Assembly (NCBI GenBank): GCA_004298115.1 | Contig: SCRJ01000051.1 | Span: forward strand, 1-64,000 | Source: Acidobacteriota bacterium | GTDB lineage: Bacteria; Acidobacteriota; Thermoanaerobaculia; Thermoanaerobaculales; Thermoanaerobaculaceae | Direction of reading: 5' to 3' | DNA: 64,000 bases | In this document: in pieces, positions 43,314-51,774 of the stretch | Layout: each line of letters starts with the position of its first letter | Position numbering within the stretch: position 1 is the stretch's first letter | Notes under the pieces: generated by a model | What the model was told of the DNA's origin: nothing | What the model saw: the letters and a program-made list of their open reading frames with translations, nothing else | Databases searched by the model: none | Position numbers and translations under genes: made by a program

Positions 43314-44035
43314 GTCGGCGCTGGGTCCTCGCGACCCGCGGGGCCGAGGAGCTCGAGGCCCTGGCCGCCGTGCTGGAGAAACGCGGCGTCGACGTGGTGC
43401 CCCTCGCGCTGACGCGGGAGGTCCCGGTGGACGACGCGGCCGGCCGGGCGCGGGTCGAGGCGGCGCTCGGAGCCGCGGAGCTCGTCGCCTTCACCAGCAA
43501 GCGCGCGCCGCGCGCGCTGCGGCAGGCCGCTCCCGATCTGGCGGCGACGCTGGCGACCCTGCCCGCCGCCGCCGTCGGGGCGGCGACGGCGGACGCGGCA
43601 CGGCGGGAGGGTTTCGACGTCCAAATCGTCGGTGGCGGCGGCGGCGCGGCGCTGGCGGCGGCACTGGCGCCGCGCCTGCGGCCCGGCGCCGCCGTCGTGC
43701 ACCCGTGCGGGCGCGAGCGGCGGGGCGAGTTCGGCGACGCGCTCGCCGAGATCGGCGCGCGGGAGGTGGCGCTCGTGGTGTACGCCATGGAAGAGATTCC
43801 GGCGACCGAGCCCCTGTCGTTCCCGGGAGAGAGTCCGTCCGCGGTCGTGCTGACCAGCCCGCGCGCCGTGCGCGCGTACCTCGCCCGCTGCGGCGCGCGC
43901 TGGGCCGGCGTGCCGCACATCGCGATCGGCGCGACCACGGCGGCCGCCGCCGCGGCGGCCGGCGTGCGCGCGGTCGTCTCACCGCAACCGACAACCGAAA
44001 GCATCGTGGAGGAGCTATGGCAGACCTGCTCGTGA
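43310..44035 (+). CDS. hemD: Uroporphyrinogen-III synthase
   Basis: A 241-residue two-lobed protein closing hydroxymethylbilane to uroporphyrinogen III. HemD is poorly conserved; the call rests on length, the WVLATRGAEE start, LVAFTSKRAPRAL, the LTSPRAVRAYL segment with GATTAAAA near the end, and its position between hemC and hemB. GTGA overlap with hemC; overlaps hemB by 19 bases. Confidence 0.9.
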   Translation: MSRRWVLATRGAEELEALAAVLEKRGVDVVPLALTREVPVDDAAGRARVEAALGAAELVAFTSKRAPRALRQAAPDLAATLATLPAAAVGAATADAARREGFDVQIVGGGGGAALAAALAPRLRPGAAVVHPCGRERRGEFGDALAEIGAREVALVVYAMEEIPATEPLSFPGESPSAVVLTSPRAVRAYLARCGARWAGVPHIAIGATTAAAAAAAGVRAVVSPQPTTESIVEELWQTCS

Positions 44036-45003
44036 GACCCCGCCGCCTTCGCTTCAACCCTGTCGTCCGCGACCTCGTGGCCGAGGCCCGGCTGGACGCG
44101 CGCGCGTTCGTGATGCCGCACTTCGTACTCCGCAATCCGGTCGCCGCCGAGGAGATCGACGCCATGCCGGAGATCCGCCGCGAGGGGATCGACCGCCTGT
44201 CGGCGACGGTCGAGGCCGACCTCAAGCTCGGTATCCGCGCGGTGCTGCTCTTCGGCGTCCCCGGCGACGACGAACCCAAGCACCCCGACGGCCGCAGCTC
44301 GTACGCCGACGACGCGATCACCCCGCGCGCCGTCGCCGCACTCAAGAAGCGCTTCGGCAACGACCTCGTGGTGATCACCGACGTCTGCCTGTGCGCCTAC
44401 ACCGACACCGGGCACTGCGGCGTGATCGAGCACGGGCGGGTCGCCAACGATCCCTCGCTCGAGCACCTCGCGCGCCAGGCGGTGGCGCACGCCGCGGCCG
44501 GCGCGGACATCGTCGCCCCGTCCGACATGATGGACGGCCGGGTGCTGGCGATCCGCCAGGCGCTCGACGGCGCGGGTCTCGTCGACACCCCGATCATGAG
44601 CTACTCGTGCAAGTACTCCTCGGGCTACTACGGACCGTTCCGCGAGGCGGCGCACTCGGCGCCGCAGTTCGGCGACCGGCGCTCGTACCAGATGGACGCG
44701 CGCAACCGACGGGAAGCGTTGCTCGAGGCGGAGCTCGACGTCGAGGAAGGCGCCGACATCCTGATGGTCAAGCCCGGCCTCGCGTACCTCGACGTGCTGC
44801 GCGACATCAAGGAGAACTTCACGCAGCCGGTGGCGGTCTACAACGTGTCGGGGGAGTACTCGATGGTCAAGGCGGCGGCGGCGCGCGGTTGGATCGACGA
44901 GCGCACCGTCACCATGGAGAACCTGCACGCGTTCCGGCGCGCGGGCGCGGACATCGTCATCACGTACCACGCCCGCAAGGCGCTGGCCGAGGGTTGGCTG
45001 TGA
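44017..45003 (+). CDS. hemB: Delta-aminolevulinic acid dehydratase
   Basis: A 328-residue enzyme condensing two ALA to porphobilinogen. The zinc-type Cys cluster DVCLCAYTDTGHCG (near 121-134) is present, so it uses catalytic Zn rather than Mg only. Schiff-base lysines appear in CKYSSGYYGPFREA and MVKPGL. GGAGGAG precedes the ATG inside the end of hemD. Overlaps hemL by 4 bases. Confidence 0.97.
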   Translation: MADLLVRPRRLRFNPVVRDLVAEARLDARAFVMPHFVLRNPVAAEEIDAMPEIRREGIDRLSATVEADLKLGIRAVLLFGVPGDDEPKHPDGRSSYADDAITPRAVAALKKRFGNDLVVITDVCLCAYTDTGHCGVIEHGRVANDPSLEHLARQAVAHAAAGADIVAPSDMMDGRVLAIRQALDGAGLVDTPIMSYSCKYSSGYYGPFREAAHSAPQFGDRRSYQMDARNRREALLEAELDVEEGADILMVKPGLAYLDVLRDIKENFTQPVAVYNVSGEYSMVKAAAARGWIDERTVTMENLHAFRRAGADIVITYHARKALAEGWL

Positions 45004-46301
45004 CGGAGCTGGTGCTGGACCGGTCAGCGGCGCTCTACGAGCGGGCCTGCGCCGTCCTCCCCGGCGGGGTCAACTCGCCGGTGCGGGCGTTCCGCGCCGT
45101 CGGCGGCGGGCCGCTCTTCTACCGCGAGGCGGCGGGCGCGCGCTTCACCGATGCGGACGGCAACTCCTATCTCGATTACGTCATGTCGTGGGGCCCGCTG
45201 ATCCTCGGGCACGCCCATCCGGCGGTCGTCGCGGCGGTGCGAGCGGCGGCCGGGCGCGGGCTGTCGTACGGCGCGCCGTGCGCGGCGGAGGTGGAGCTCG
45301 CCGAGCGGGTCGTCGCGAGCTACCCCGGCTGCGAGATGGTGCGCTTCGTCTCCTCGGGGACCGAGGCGGTGATGTCGGCGATCCGCCTCGCCCGCGGGGC
45401 GACCGGGCGGCCGCGGGTGCTCAAGTTCGACGGCTGCTACCACGGCCACGTCGACTCGCTCCTCGTCAAGGCGGGCTCCGGCCTCGCGACGTTCGCGACG
45501 CCGAACTCGGCCGGCGTGCCCGCGGCCCTCGCCGAGCTCACGGTGGTCGTGCCCCTCGACGACGACGCGGCGCTCGAACGGGCGTTCGCCGCCCACGGCG
45601 CCGAGCTCGCCGCGGCGATCGTCGAGCCGGTGCCGGCCAACGCCGGGCTGCTCGTACAGCGCCGCGACTTCCTGCAGCATCTCGCGGACCTCGCCCGCCG
45701 CGCCGGCACGCTGCTCATCTTCGACGAGGTGATCAGCGGCTTCCGCCTCGGGCCGGGCGGCGCCGCCGCGCACTACGGGATCACCCCCGACCTGGCGACG
45801 TTCGGCAAGGTCATCGGCGGCGGCATGCCGGTGGGCGCCTACGGCGGCCGCCGCGACCTCATGGAGCAGGTTTCGCCGCTCGGCGCCGTTTACCAGGCCG
45901 GCACGCTTTCCGGGAACCCGGTGGCGATGGCGGCCGGCCTCGCGACGCTGGACGCCCTCGCCGCCGAGGACGGCTGGCGGCGTCTCGACGCGCTCGGGGC
46001 CCGGCTCGAGGCCGGGGTGCGGGCCGTGCTGGCGGGGCGGCCGGTGCCGGTCGGCTTCGTCCGCCTGGGGTCGTTGTTCTGGCTCGCGATGCAACCCGGC
46101 GAGCCGCCGCGCCGCTTCGACGCCGTCGCGTGCGAGGGCGCGCCGCGCTACGCCGCGCTGCACCGGGCGCTGCTCGAGCGCGGCGTCTACCTGGCGCCGT
46201 CGGCGTTCGAAGTCGGCTTCCTGTCGCTCGCGCACACCGCAGCCGACGTGGACGCGACGGTCGGGGCGCTCGAGACGGCGCTCGCGGAGGCGATCCGGTG
46301 A
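45000..46301 (+). CDS. hemL: Glutamate-1-semialdehyde 2,1-aminomutase
   Basis: A 433-residue class III aminotransferase fold making ALA. PLP lysine in FGKVIGGGMPVGAYGG (near 265); LPGGVNSPVRAFRAVGG at the start and FVSSGTEAVMSAIRLAR near 120 are diagnostic. GTG start overlapping the hemB stop. Together with hemA it shows the C5 route; no ALA synthase was found. Confidence 0.97.
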   Translation: MTELVLDRSAALYERACAVLPGGVNSPVRAFRAVGGGPLFYREAAGARFTDADGNSYLDYVMSWGPLILGHAHPAVVAAVRAAAGRGLSYGAPCAAEVELAERVVASYPGCEMVRFVSSGTEAVMSAIRLARGATGRPRVLKFDGCYHGHVDSLLVKAGSGLATFATPNSAGVPAALAELTVVVPLDDDAALERAFAAHGAELAAAIVEPVPANAGLLVQRRDFLQHLADLARRAGTLLIFDEVISGFRLGPGGAAAHYGITPDLATFGKVIGGGMPVGAYGGRRDLMEQVSPLGAVYQAGTLSGNPVAMAAGLATLDALAAEDGWRRLDALGARLEAGVRAVLAGRPVPVGFVRLGSLFWLAMQPGEPPRRFDAVACEGAPRYAALHRALLERGVYLAPSAFEVGFLSLAHTAADVDATVGALETALAEAIR

Positions 46302-47311
46302 GCCGGCTCGTCGCCGCCTGCCGCCGCGAGAGCGTGGACCGGCCGCCGGTCTGGATCATGCGACAGGCCGGCCGCTTCCTGCCGGAGTACCGGGCGACGC
46401 GCGCGCGGGCCGGTTCGTTCCTCGCCCTGTGCCGTACGCCCGAGCTGGCCGCGGAGGTGACGCTGCAGCCGGTGACCAGGTTCGGGTTCGACGCCGCGAT
46501 CATCTTCTCGGACATCCTGCTGCCGCTGGCGCCGATGGGGGTGGAGTTCGCGTTTCCCGACGAGGGCGGGCCGCGCGTCGAGCGTGCGCTCGCGGGGCCG
46601 GCCGACTGGGCCCGGCTCGCGCCCCCGGTTGACGGGCGCGGCACCGCGTTCGTCGCCGAGGCGATCGCCCTCGTCCGGGCCAAGCTGGCGCCCGAGGTGG
46701 CGATGATCGGCTTCTGCGGGGCGCCGTGGACCCTCGCCAGCTACCTCGTCGAGGGCGGCACCTCGCGCGACCACGCCGCGGTGCGGGCGGCGATGGCGTC
46801 GCACCCGGACGAGTTCCGCGCGCTGCTCGACGTGCTCGCCGACGCCATGGCGGCGTACCTGCGGCAGCAGGTCGCGGCCGGCGCCGGGGTGGTGCAGGTC
46901 TTCGACTCGTGGGCGATGGCGTTGTCGGCGAAGAGCTACGGCGACGTCGTCGTGCCCGCGCTCGTCCGCCTGCTGCGTCAGCTCGACGACCTGGGCGTGC
47001 CGCGCATCGTCTACGCCTCCGGCGGCCACCTCGTGCCCGCGCTGGCCGGCCTCCCGTGCGAGGCGGTGAGCGTGGACTGGCGCACGGATCTGACCGAGGC
47101 CGCGGCGGGGCTGGCGGGGAAGGCCGTGCAGGGCAACCTCGACCCGGCCGTCCTGCTGGCGCCGCCCGAGGCGGTGCGCGCCGCGACGCGCGCCATGCTC
47201 GACCGCGCCCCCGCGAACGGCTACGTCGCCAACCTCGGGCACGGCATCCTGCCGGCGACGCCGCTCGAGTCGGTCGCGGCGTTCCTCGACGTGATCAGGG
47301 GGGCGCGGTGA
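46298..47311 (+). CDS. hemE: Uroporphyrinogen decarboxylase
   Basis: A 337-residue enzyme converting uroporphyrinogen III to coproporphyrinogen III. Diagnostic segments: PVWIMRQAGRFLPEYRATR (near 17-35), FSDILLPLAPMG, GFCGAPWTLASYLVEGG and NLGHGILPATP near the end. GTG start overlapping hemL; overlaps hemN by 4 bases. Confidence 0.97.
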   Translation: MSRLVAACRRESVDRPPVWIMRQAGRFLPEYRATRARAGSFLALCRTPELAAEVTLQPVTRFGFDAAIIFSDILLPLAPMGVEFAFPDEGGPRVERALAGPADWARLAPPVDGRGTAFVAEAIALVRAKLAPEVAMIGFCGAPWTLASYLVEGGTSRDHAAVRAAMASHPDEFRALLDVLADAMAAYLRQQVAAGAGVVQVFDSWAMALSAKSYGDVVVPALVRLLRQLDDLGVPRIVYASGGHLVPALAGLPCEAVSVDWRTDLTEAAAGLAGKAVQGNLDPAVLLAPPEAVRAATRAMLDRAPANGYVANLGHGILPATPLESVAAFLDVIRGAR

Positions 47312-48720
47312 GCGGCCCCGGCGCCACGGACCCCGGCGTGGACTTCGCCGGCATCACCCCCGAGCTGCTGGCGCGCTACGACCGGCCCGGCCCGCGCTAC
47401 ACCTCGTACCCGACGGCGCCGCACTTCACCCCGAGCTTCGGGGAGACGGAGTACCGGGCGGCGCTCGCCCGCGCGGCCGCGACGCCCGACGCGCCGCTGT
47501 CGCTGTACGTGCACATCCCGTTCTGCGAGGCGCGCTGCACCTACTGCGGCTGCAGCATCGTCGTCGCCCCGCACCGCGGGCCCGAGGAGCGCTACCTCGA
47601 GGCCGTCGAGCGCGAGCTGGAGATCGTCGCCGCGAGCCTCGGCGCCCGGCGGACGTTGTCGCAGTTCCACTGGGGCGGCGGCACGCCGACGTACCTGACG
47701 CCCGCCCAGTGCGAGCGGCTCTTCGGCGCGGTCATGCGCCACTTCCGGCTCGCGCCCGGGGCCGAGGTCGCGATCGAGATCGACCCGTGCGTGACCACCG
47801 ACGAGCACCTGGCGACCTTGCGGCGGCTCGGTTTCAACCGCGTCTCGCTCGGCGCCCAGGACTTCGATCCGCGGGTGCAGGAGGCGGTGCACCGGGTGCA
47901 GCCGCTTGCGCTCACGCGCCACCAGGTCGAGCTGGCGCGCTCGCTCGGCTTCTCCTCCGTGAACATCGACCTCATCTACGGCCTGCCGTTTCAGACCGAC
48001 CGGTCCTTCAAGGTCGCGGTGGAGTCGGTGATCCGCGAGCTGGCGCCCGATCGCGTGGCGGTGTTCTCGTACGCCCACGTGCCCTGGCTCAAGCCGCACC
48101 AGAAGGCGCTGGAGAACCTGCCGATGCCGCGCGGCTGGGAGAAGTTCCGCGTCTTCGCCGCCGCGGCCGAGTCGTTCCTGGGGGCCGGTTACCGCTTCAT
48201 CGGCATGGACCACTTCGCCCGTCCCGGCGACGAGCTGGCGCGCGCCCTCGAGGCCGGGACCCTGCACCGCAACTTCATGGGCTACACCGTGCTTCCCGCC
48301 AGCGACCTGGTGGGCGTCGGCATGACCGCGATCGGGGACGTGGGCGGGGCGTACGTGCAGAACGAGAAGAACCTGGCTCGCTACGAGCGGACGCTGGCCG
48401 CCGGGGGGCTCCCGGTCGAGCGCGGGCTCCGCCGGACGGAGGAGGACGAGATGCGCCGGCGGGTGATCGAGCGCCTCATCTGCACCTTCGGGCTCGACTT
48501 CGCCTGGGTGCGGGAGCAGTTCGGGATCGACGCGCCCGTGGTGTTCGAGCGCGAGCTGGCGGCGCTCGCCGGACCGGCCGCCGACGGCCTCGTCGAGGTC
48601 GGCGCCGGCGGGGTTCGCGTCCTGCCGCGCGGCCGCGTGTTCATCCGCAACCTGTGCATGCCGTTCGATGCCTACCTCGCGGGCGACGCCGGCAAGACGG
48701 TGTACTCGCGCACGGTGTGA
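47308..48720 (+). CDS. hemN: Oxygen-independent coproporphyrinogen III dehydrogenase
   Basis: A 470-residue radical-SAM enzyme forming protoporphyrinogen IX without oxygen. The motif YVHIPFCEARCTYCGCSIVV (CxxxCxxCxC) with the extra Cys identifies true HemN rather than HemW. RYTSYPTAPHF near the start, and PWLKPHQKALENLPMP are also HemN-like. GTG start. Its presence points to the protoporphyrin rather than the coproporphyrin branch. Confidence 0.96.
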   Translation: MSGPGATDPGVDFAGITPELLARYDRPGPRYTSYPTAPHFTPSFGETEYRAALARAAATPDAPLSLYVHIPFCEARCTYCGCSIVVAPHRGPEERYLEAVERELEIVAASLGARRTLSQFHWGGGTPTYLTPAQCERLFGAVMRHFRLAPGAEVAIEIDPCVTTDEHLATLRRLGFNRVSLGAQDFDPRVQEAVHRVQPLALTRHQVELARSLGFSSVNIDLIYGLPFQTDRSFKVAVESVIRELAPDRVAVFSYAHVPWLKPHQKALENLPMPRGWEKFRVFAAAAESFLGAGYRFIGMDHFARPGDELARALEAGTLHRNFMGYTVLPASDLVGVGMTAIGDVGGAYVQNEKNLARYERTLAAGGLPVERGLRRTEEDEMRRRVIERLICTFGLDFAWVREQFGIDAPVVFERELAALAGPAADGLVEVGAGGVRVLPRGRVFIRNLCMPFDAYLAGDAGKTVYSRTV

Positions 48721-50096
48721 CGGTGGCGGCGCGCGCACCCCTCCATGACCTCGCGGTCTGCGGCGGCGGTATCTCCGGCCTGGCGCTCGCGTACCTCGCC
48801 GGCACCCGGGGGGTCGCCGACGTCGTGGTCCTGGAAGGCGCCGGCCGGCCGGGCGGGAAGATCCAGACCGAGTGGGTCGACGGCTTCTGCTGCGAGTGGG
48901 GGCCGCAGGGCTTCCTCGACAACGTGCCGGAGACGCTGGCGCTCGTGGCCGGCCTCGGCCTCGACGGCGAGCTGGTGCGCGCCGACGACGCCGCCGGCGA
49001 CCGCTTCATCGCCCGCAACGGCCGCCTGCGCAAGGTGCCGCTCTCCCCGCCGGCGTTCCTGACCTCGGACGTGCTCTCGCTGCCCGGCCGCCTGCGCGTC
49101 CTGCTCGAGCCGTTCCAGCGCCGCGGCGCACTTGAAGAGTCGGTGTTCACCTTCGCCGCGCGCCGGATCGGCCGCGAGGCCGCCGAGGTGCTGGTCGACG
49201 CGATGGTGACCGGGGTGTACGCCGGCGACCCGGCGCGGCTCTCACTCCCGGCCACCTTCCCGAAGATGCGCGCGATGGAGCGCGACTACGGCTCGCTGGT
49301 GCGGGCGATGCTGGCGCGGCGGAAGTCGGGCGGCGGCGGCCCGGCGGGCCCGGGCGGTACCCTGACCACGTTGCGGCTCGGCATGCAGCAGCTGACCGAT
49401 GCGCTGGCGAGCGCCCTCGGCGCCGGGGTGCGGCTGGGCGTTCCCGTCGAGCGGATCACGCGGGGCGCGGGCGCGTTCGCGGTGCGGCTCGGCGACGGGT
49501 CGGAGGTGGCCGCGAAACAGGTGGCCGTGGCCATGCCCCCCGGCGCCGCGGCGCGGGCGCTCGGGGAGCTGCTCCCCGAGGGCGCGGTGGCGGCGCTGCA
49601 GGGGATCCCGTACGCGAAGGTGGCGGTGGTGATGACCGGCTACCGCGCGCCGCACCCGTTCGCCCATCCGACCCGCGGCTTCGGCTTCCTCGTCCCCGGC
49701 CGCGAACGGCGGCGCATCCTCGGCTCGATCTTCTGCGACGCCACGTTCCCGGCGCAGGCGCCGGCGGGCGCGACGCTGCTGCGCACGCTTCTCGGGGGCG
49801 CGCGCGACCCGGGCGCGCTCGACCTGTCCGACGGCGAGCTGCTCGCGCTCGCGCGCCGGGAGCTCGATCACTTCCTCGGCGGCGACCCCGAGCCCGACTT
49901 CGTGCGCATCATCCGCCACGACTACGGCATCCCGCAGTACACGCTCGGCCACCTCGCCCGCCTCGACGAGATCGAGCGCGCGGCGGCGGCGATCCCCGGC
50001 CTGCACCTGCTCGGCAACGGCTTCCACGGCATCGCCGCGAACGCCTGCGTCGTCGAGGCGGAGCGGATCGCGGCGGCGGTCGCGGGGGGCGCGTGA
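48717..50096 (+). CDS. hemY: Protoporphyrinogen oxidase, FAD-dependent (HemY type)
   Basis: A 459-residue FAD amine-oxidase-fold protein. The dinucleotide motif CGGGISGLALAYLAG lies near residue 16, followed by VVLEGAGRPGGKIQT; GPQGFLDN and the C-terminal GLHLLGNGFHGIAANACVVEAE support PPOX. HemY uses oxygen, unlike the HemN upstream, so the cell appears equipped for varying oxygen. A coproporphyrinogen oxidase role is less likely with hemN adjacent. Starts at GTG 48717 within the hemN stop. Confidence 0.92.
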   Translation: MTVAARAPLHDLAVCGGGISGLALAYLAGTRGVADVVVLEGAGRPGGKIQTEWVDGFCCEWGPQGFLDNVPETLALVAGLGLDGELVRADDAAGDRFIARNGRLRKVPLSPPAFLTSDVLSLPGRLRVLLEPFQRRGALEESVFTFAARRIGREAAEVLVDAMVTGVYAGDPARLSLPATFPKMRAMERDYGSLVRAMLARRKSGGGGPAGPGGTLTTLRLGMQQLTDALASALGAGVRLGVPVERITRGAGAFAVRLGDGSEVAAKQVAVAMPPGAAARALGELLPEGAVAALQGIPYAKVAVVMTGYRAPHPFAHPTRGFGFLVPGRERRRILGSIFCDATFPAQAPAGATLLRTLLGGARDPGALDLSDGELLALARRELDHFLGGDPEPDFVRIIRHDYGIPQYTLGHLARLDEIERAAAAIPGLHLLGNGFHGIAANACVVEAERIAAAVAGGA

Positions 50097-51136
50097 GGCC
50101 GCGCTACCCGGGCTACGCCCGGCCGGACGGGGGCGGTCCGGCGCCGATCGGCGTCCTCGTCTCCAACCTCGGCACCCCGCAGGCGCCGACGGCGGCAGCG
50201 GTACGCCGCTACCTCGCGGAGTTCCTCTGGGACCCGCGCGTCGTGGAGCTGCCGCGGCCGCTGTGGTGGCTCATCCTGAACCTGGCCGTGCTGCCGTTGC
50301 GGCCGCGGCGCTCGGCGCGCCTGTACGCCAGGGTGTGGGGCCGCGACGGCTCGCCGCTCCTCGTCGCCAGCCGCGCGATCGCCGCCGGCCTGACGGCCCG
50401 CCTGCGCGAGCGCACCCCGGCGCCGGTTCACGTGGCGCTCGGGATGCGGTACGGCGAGCCCGCCGTCGGGGGCGCGCTGCGCGAGCTGGCCGCGCGCGGC
50501 TGCTCCCGGATCCTGGTGCTGCCGCTGTACCCGCAGTACTCCTCGCCGACCACGGGCTCGACGTTCGACGCGGTGGCGGCGGAACTGGCCGGATGGCGGC
50601 GGGTGCCGGAGCTGCGCACCGTCTCGTCGTACCACGACGATCCGGCGTACGTGGCGGCGCTCGCCGCGAGCATTCGCGAGGCGTGGGCCGCAGCCGGCGT
50701 CCCCGAGCGGCTGATGCTGTCGTTCCACGGCCTGCCGCAGCGTTACGTGGACGCCGGCGACCACTACCAGGAGGAGTGCCTGGCGACCGCCGGCCTGCTG
50801 CGCGCGGCGCTCGACTGGCCCCAGGAGCGCCTGGTCGTCTCCTTCCAGTCCCGGTTCGGCCGCGATCCCTGGATCCAGCCGGCCACCGACGCGACGCTGC
50901 TGCGGCTGGCGGGCGAGGGCGCCGGCCGGGTGGACGTCGTGTGCCCGGGGTTCGCCGCGGACTGCCTGGAGACGCTCGAGGAGATCGCGATCACGAACCG
51001 CGAGCGGTTCCTCGCGGCGGGCGGCGGGGAGCTGCGCTACATCCCCGCGCTCGGCGCCCGCGCCGACCACGTGGACGCCCTGGCCGCGCTCGCGGAGCGC
51101 TCCCTCGCCGGCTGGGCGCCCCCGCTCCCGGTCTGA
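50093..51136 (+). CDS. hemH: Ferrochelatase
   Basis: A 347-residue enzyme inserting iron into protoporphyrin IX. Catalytic His in LSFHGLPQRYVDAGDHY (near 205), Glu in CLETLEEI (near 300), and LVSNLGTPQAPT at the start. No C-terminal iron-sulfur tail. GTG start overlapping hemY. Last gene of the haem operon. Confidence 0.97.
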   Translation: MRPRYPGYARPDGGGPAPIGVLVSNLGTPQAPTAAAVRRYLAEFLWDPRVVELPRPLWWLILNLAVLPLRPRRSARLYARVWGRDGSPLLVASRAIAAGLTARLRERTPAPVHVALGMRYGEPAVGGALRELAARGCSRILVLPLYPQYSSPTTGSTFDAVAAELAGWRRVPELRTVSSYHDDPAYVAALAASIREAWAAAGVPERLMLSFHGLPQRYVDAGDHYQEECLATAGLLRAALDWPQERLVVSFQSRFGRDPWIQPATDATLLRLAGEGAGRVDVVCPGFAADCLETLEEIAITNRERFLAAGGGELRYIPALGARADHVDALAALAERSLAGWAPPLPV

Positions 51137-51267
51137 CCAGGGCGGTCGAGCGGGTTGCCGCCGCGGCCGGGCCCGGCCCCGCGCGGCGGTCGGGTCCCGC
51201 GGTCGCGGAGCGGAATAGCCTCCCCGTGGGCGGCGTTGCCATCTCCAAGTCGACCAGGAGGTGACTC

Positions 51268-51756
51268 ATGAAGAACGGGTTCGGGTTTTCGGCGGTGGCC
51301 GTGCTGGCGGTCGGCGTCGTCCTCGCGCTGGCCGCTCCGCCGGCATCGGGGTTCACCCTCGTCGAGCACGGGGGCGAGGGCGGCCTGCTGTTCCGCTCGA
51401 TCATCGCCATCGACCAGGCGATGATGTGCGACGGCAGCCACAAGCTGCCGCCCGGCCGGTACGACATCGAGGTCTACTCGATGGGCGACGGGTCGGTGCG
51501 GGCCAAGTTCATTCAGGGCGGGGTCGAACAGTGCACCGCCATGGGCCGGCTGCAGCGCGGCCGGCCGAACGTGAACGCGCAGCAGTTCCGCTTCGTGCCC
51601 CAGGGCCGCCGGGAGACGCTCGAGTTCGGTGCGCCCGGCATGGACCAGGCCCTGATCGGGCTGCTCCTGCCCGCGGTCCAGCTGCCTGCGGTCCAGGCGC
51701 CGGGCATGAAGGGGATGGCGGCGCCGGGGAAGGTGAACGGAGGCGCGCACCGCTGA
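51268..51756 (+). CDS. Secreted protein of unknown function
   Basis: A 162-residue protein with a signal peptide (about 1-28, LALAAPPASG) and a compact domain with KLPPGRYDIEVYSMGDGSVRAKF, then a Pro/Ala/Met-rich tail (LPAVQLPAVQAPGMKGM). No family was recognised; the middle resembles small beta-sandwich domains. It has the strongest ribosome binding site in the window, AGGAGGTGA 4 bases before the ATG, suggesting high expression. It is 131 bases from hemH. Confidence 0.65.
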   Translation: MKNGFGFSAVAVLAVGVVLALAAPPASGFTLVEHGGEGGLLFRSIIAIDQAMMCDGSHKLPPGRYDIEVYSMGDGSVRAKFIQGGVEQCTAMGRLQRGRPNVNAQQFRFVPQGRRETLEFGAPGMDQALIGLLLPAVQLPAVQAPGMKGMAAPGKVNGGAHR

Positions 51757-51774
51757 CCCGGGGGTCGTGACCGC

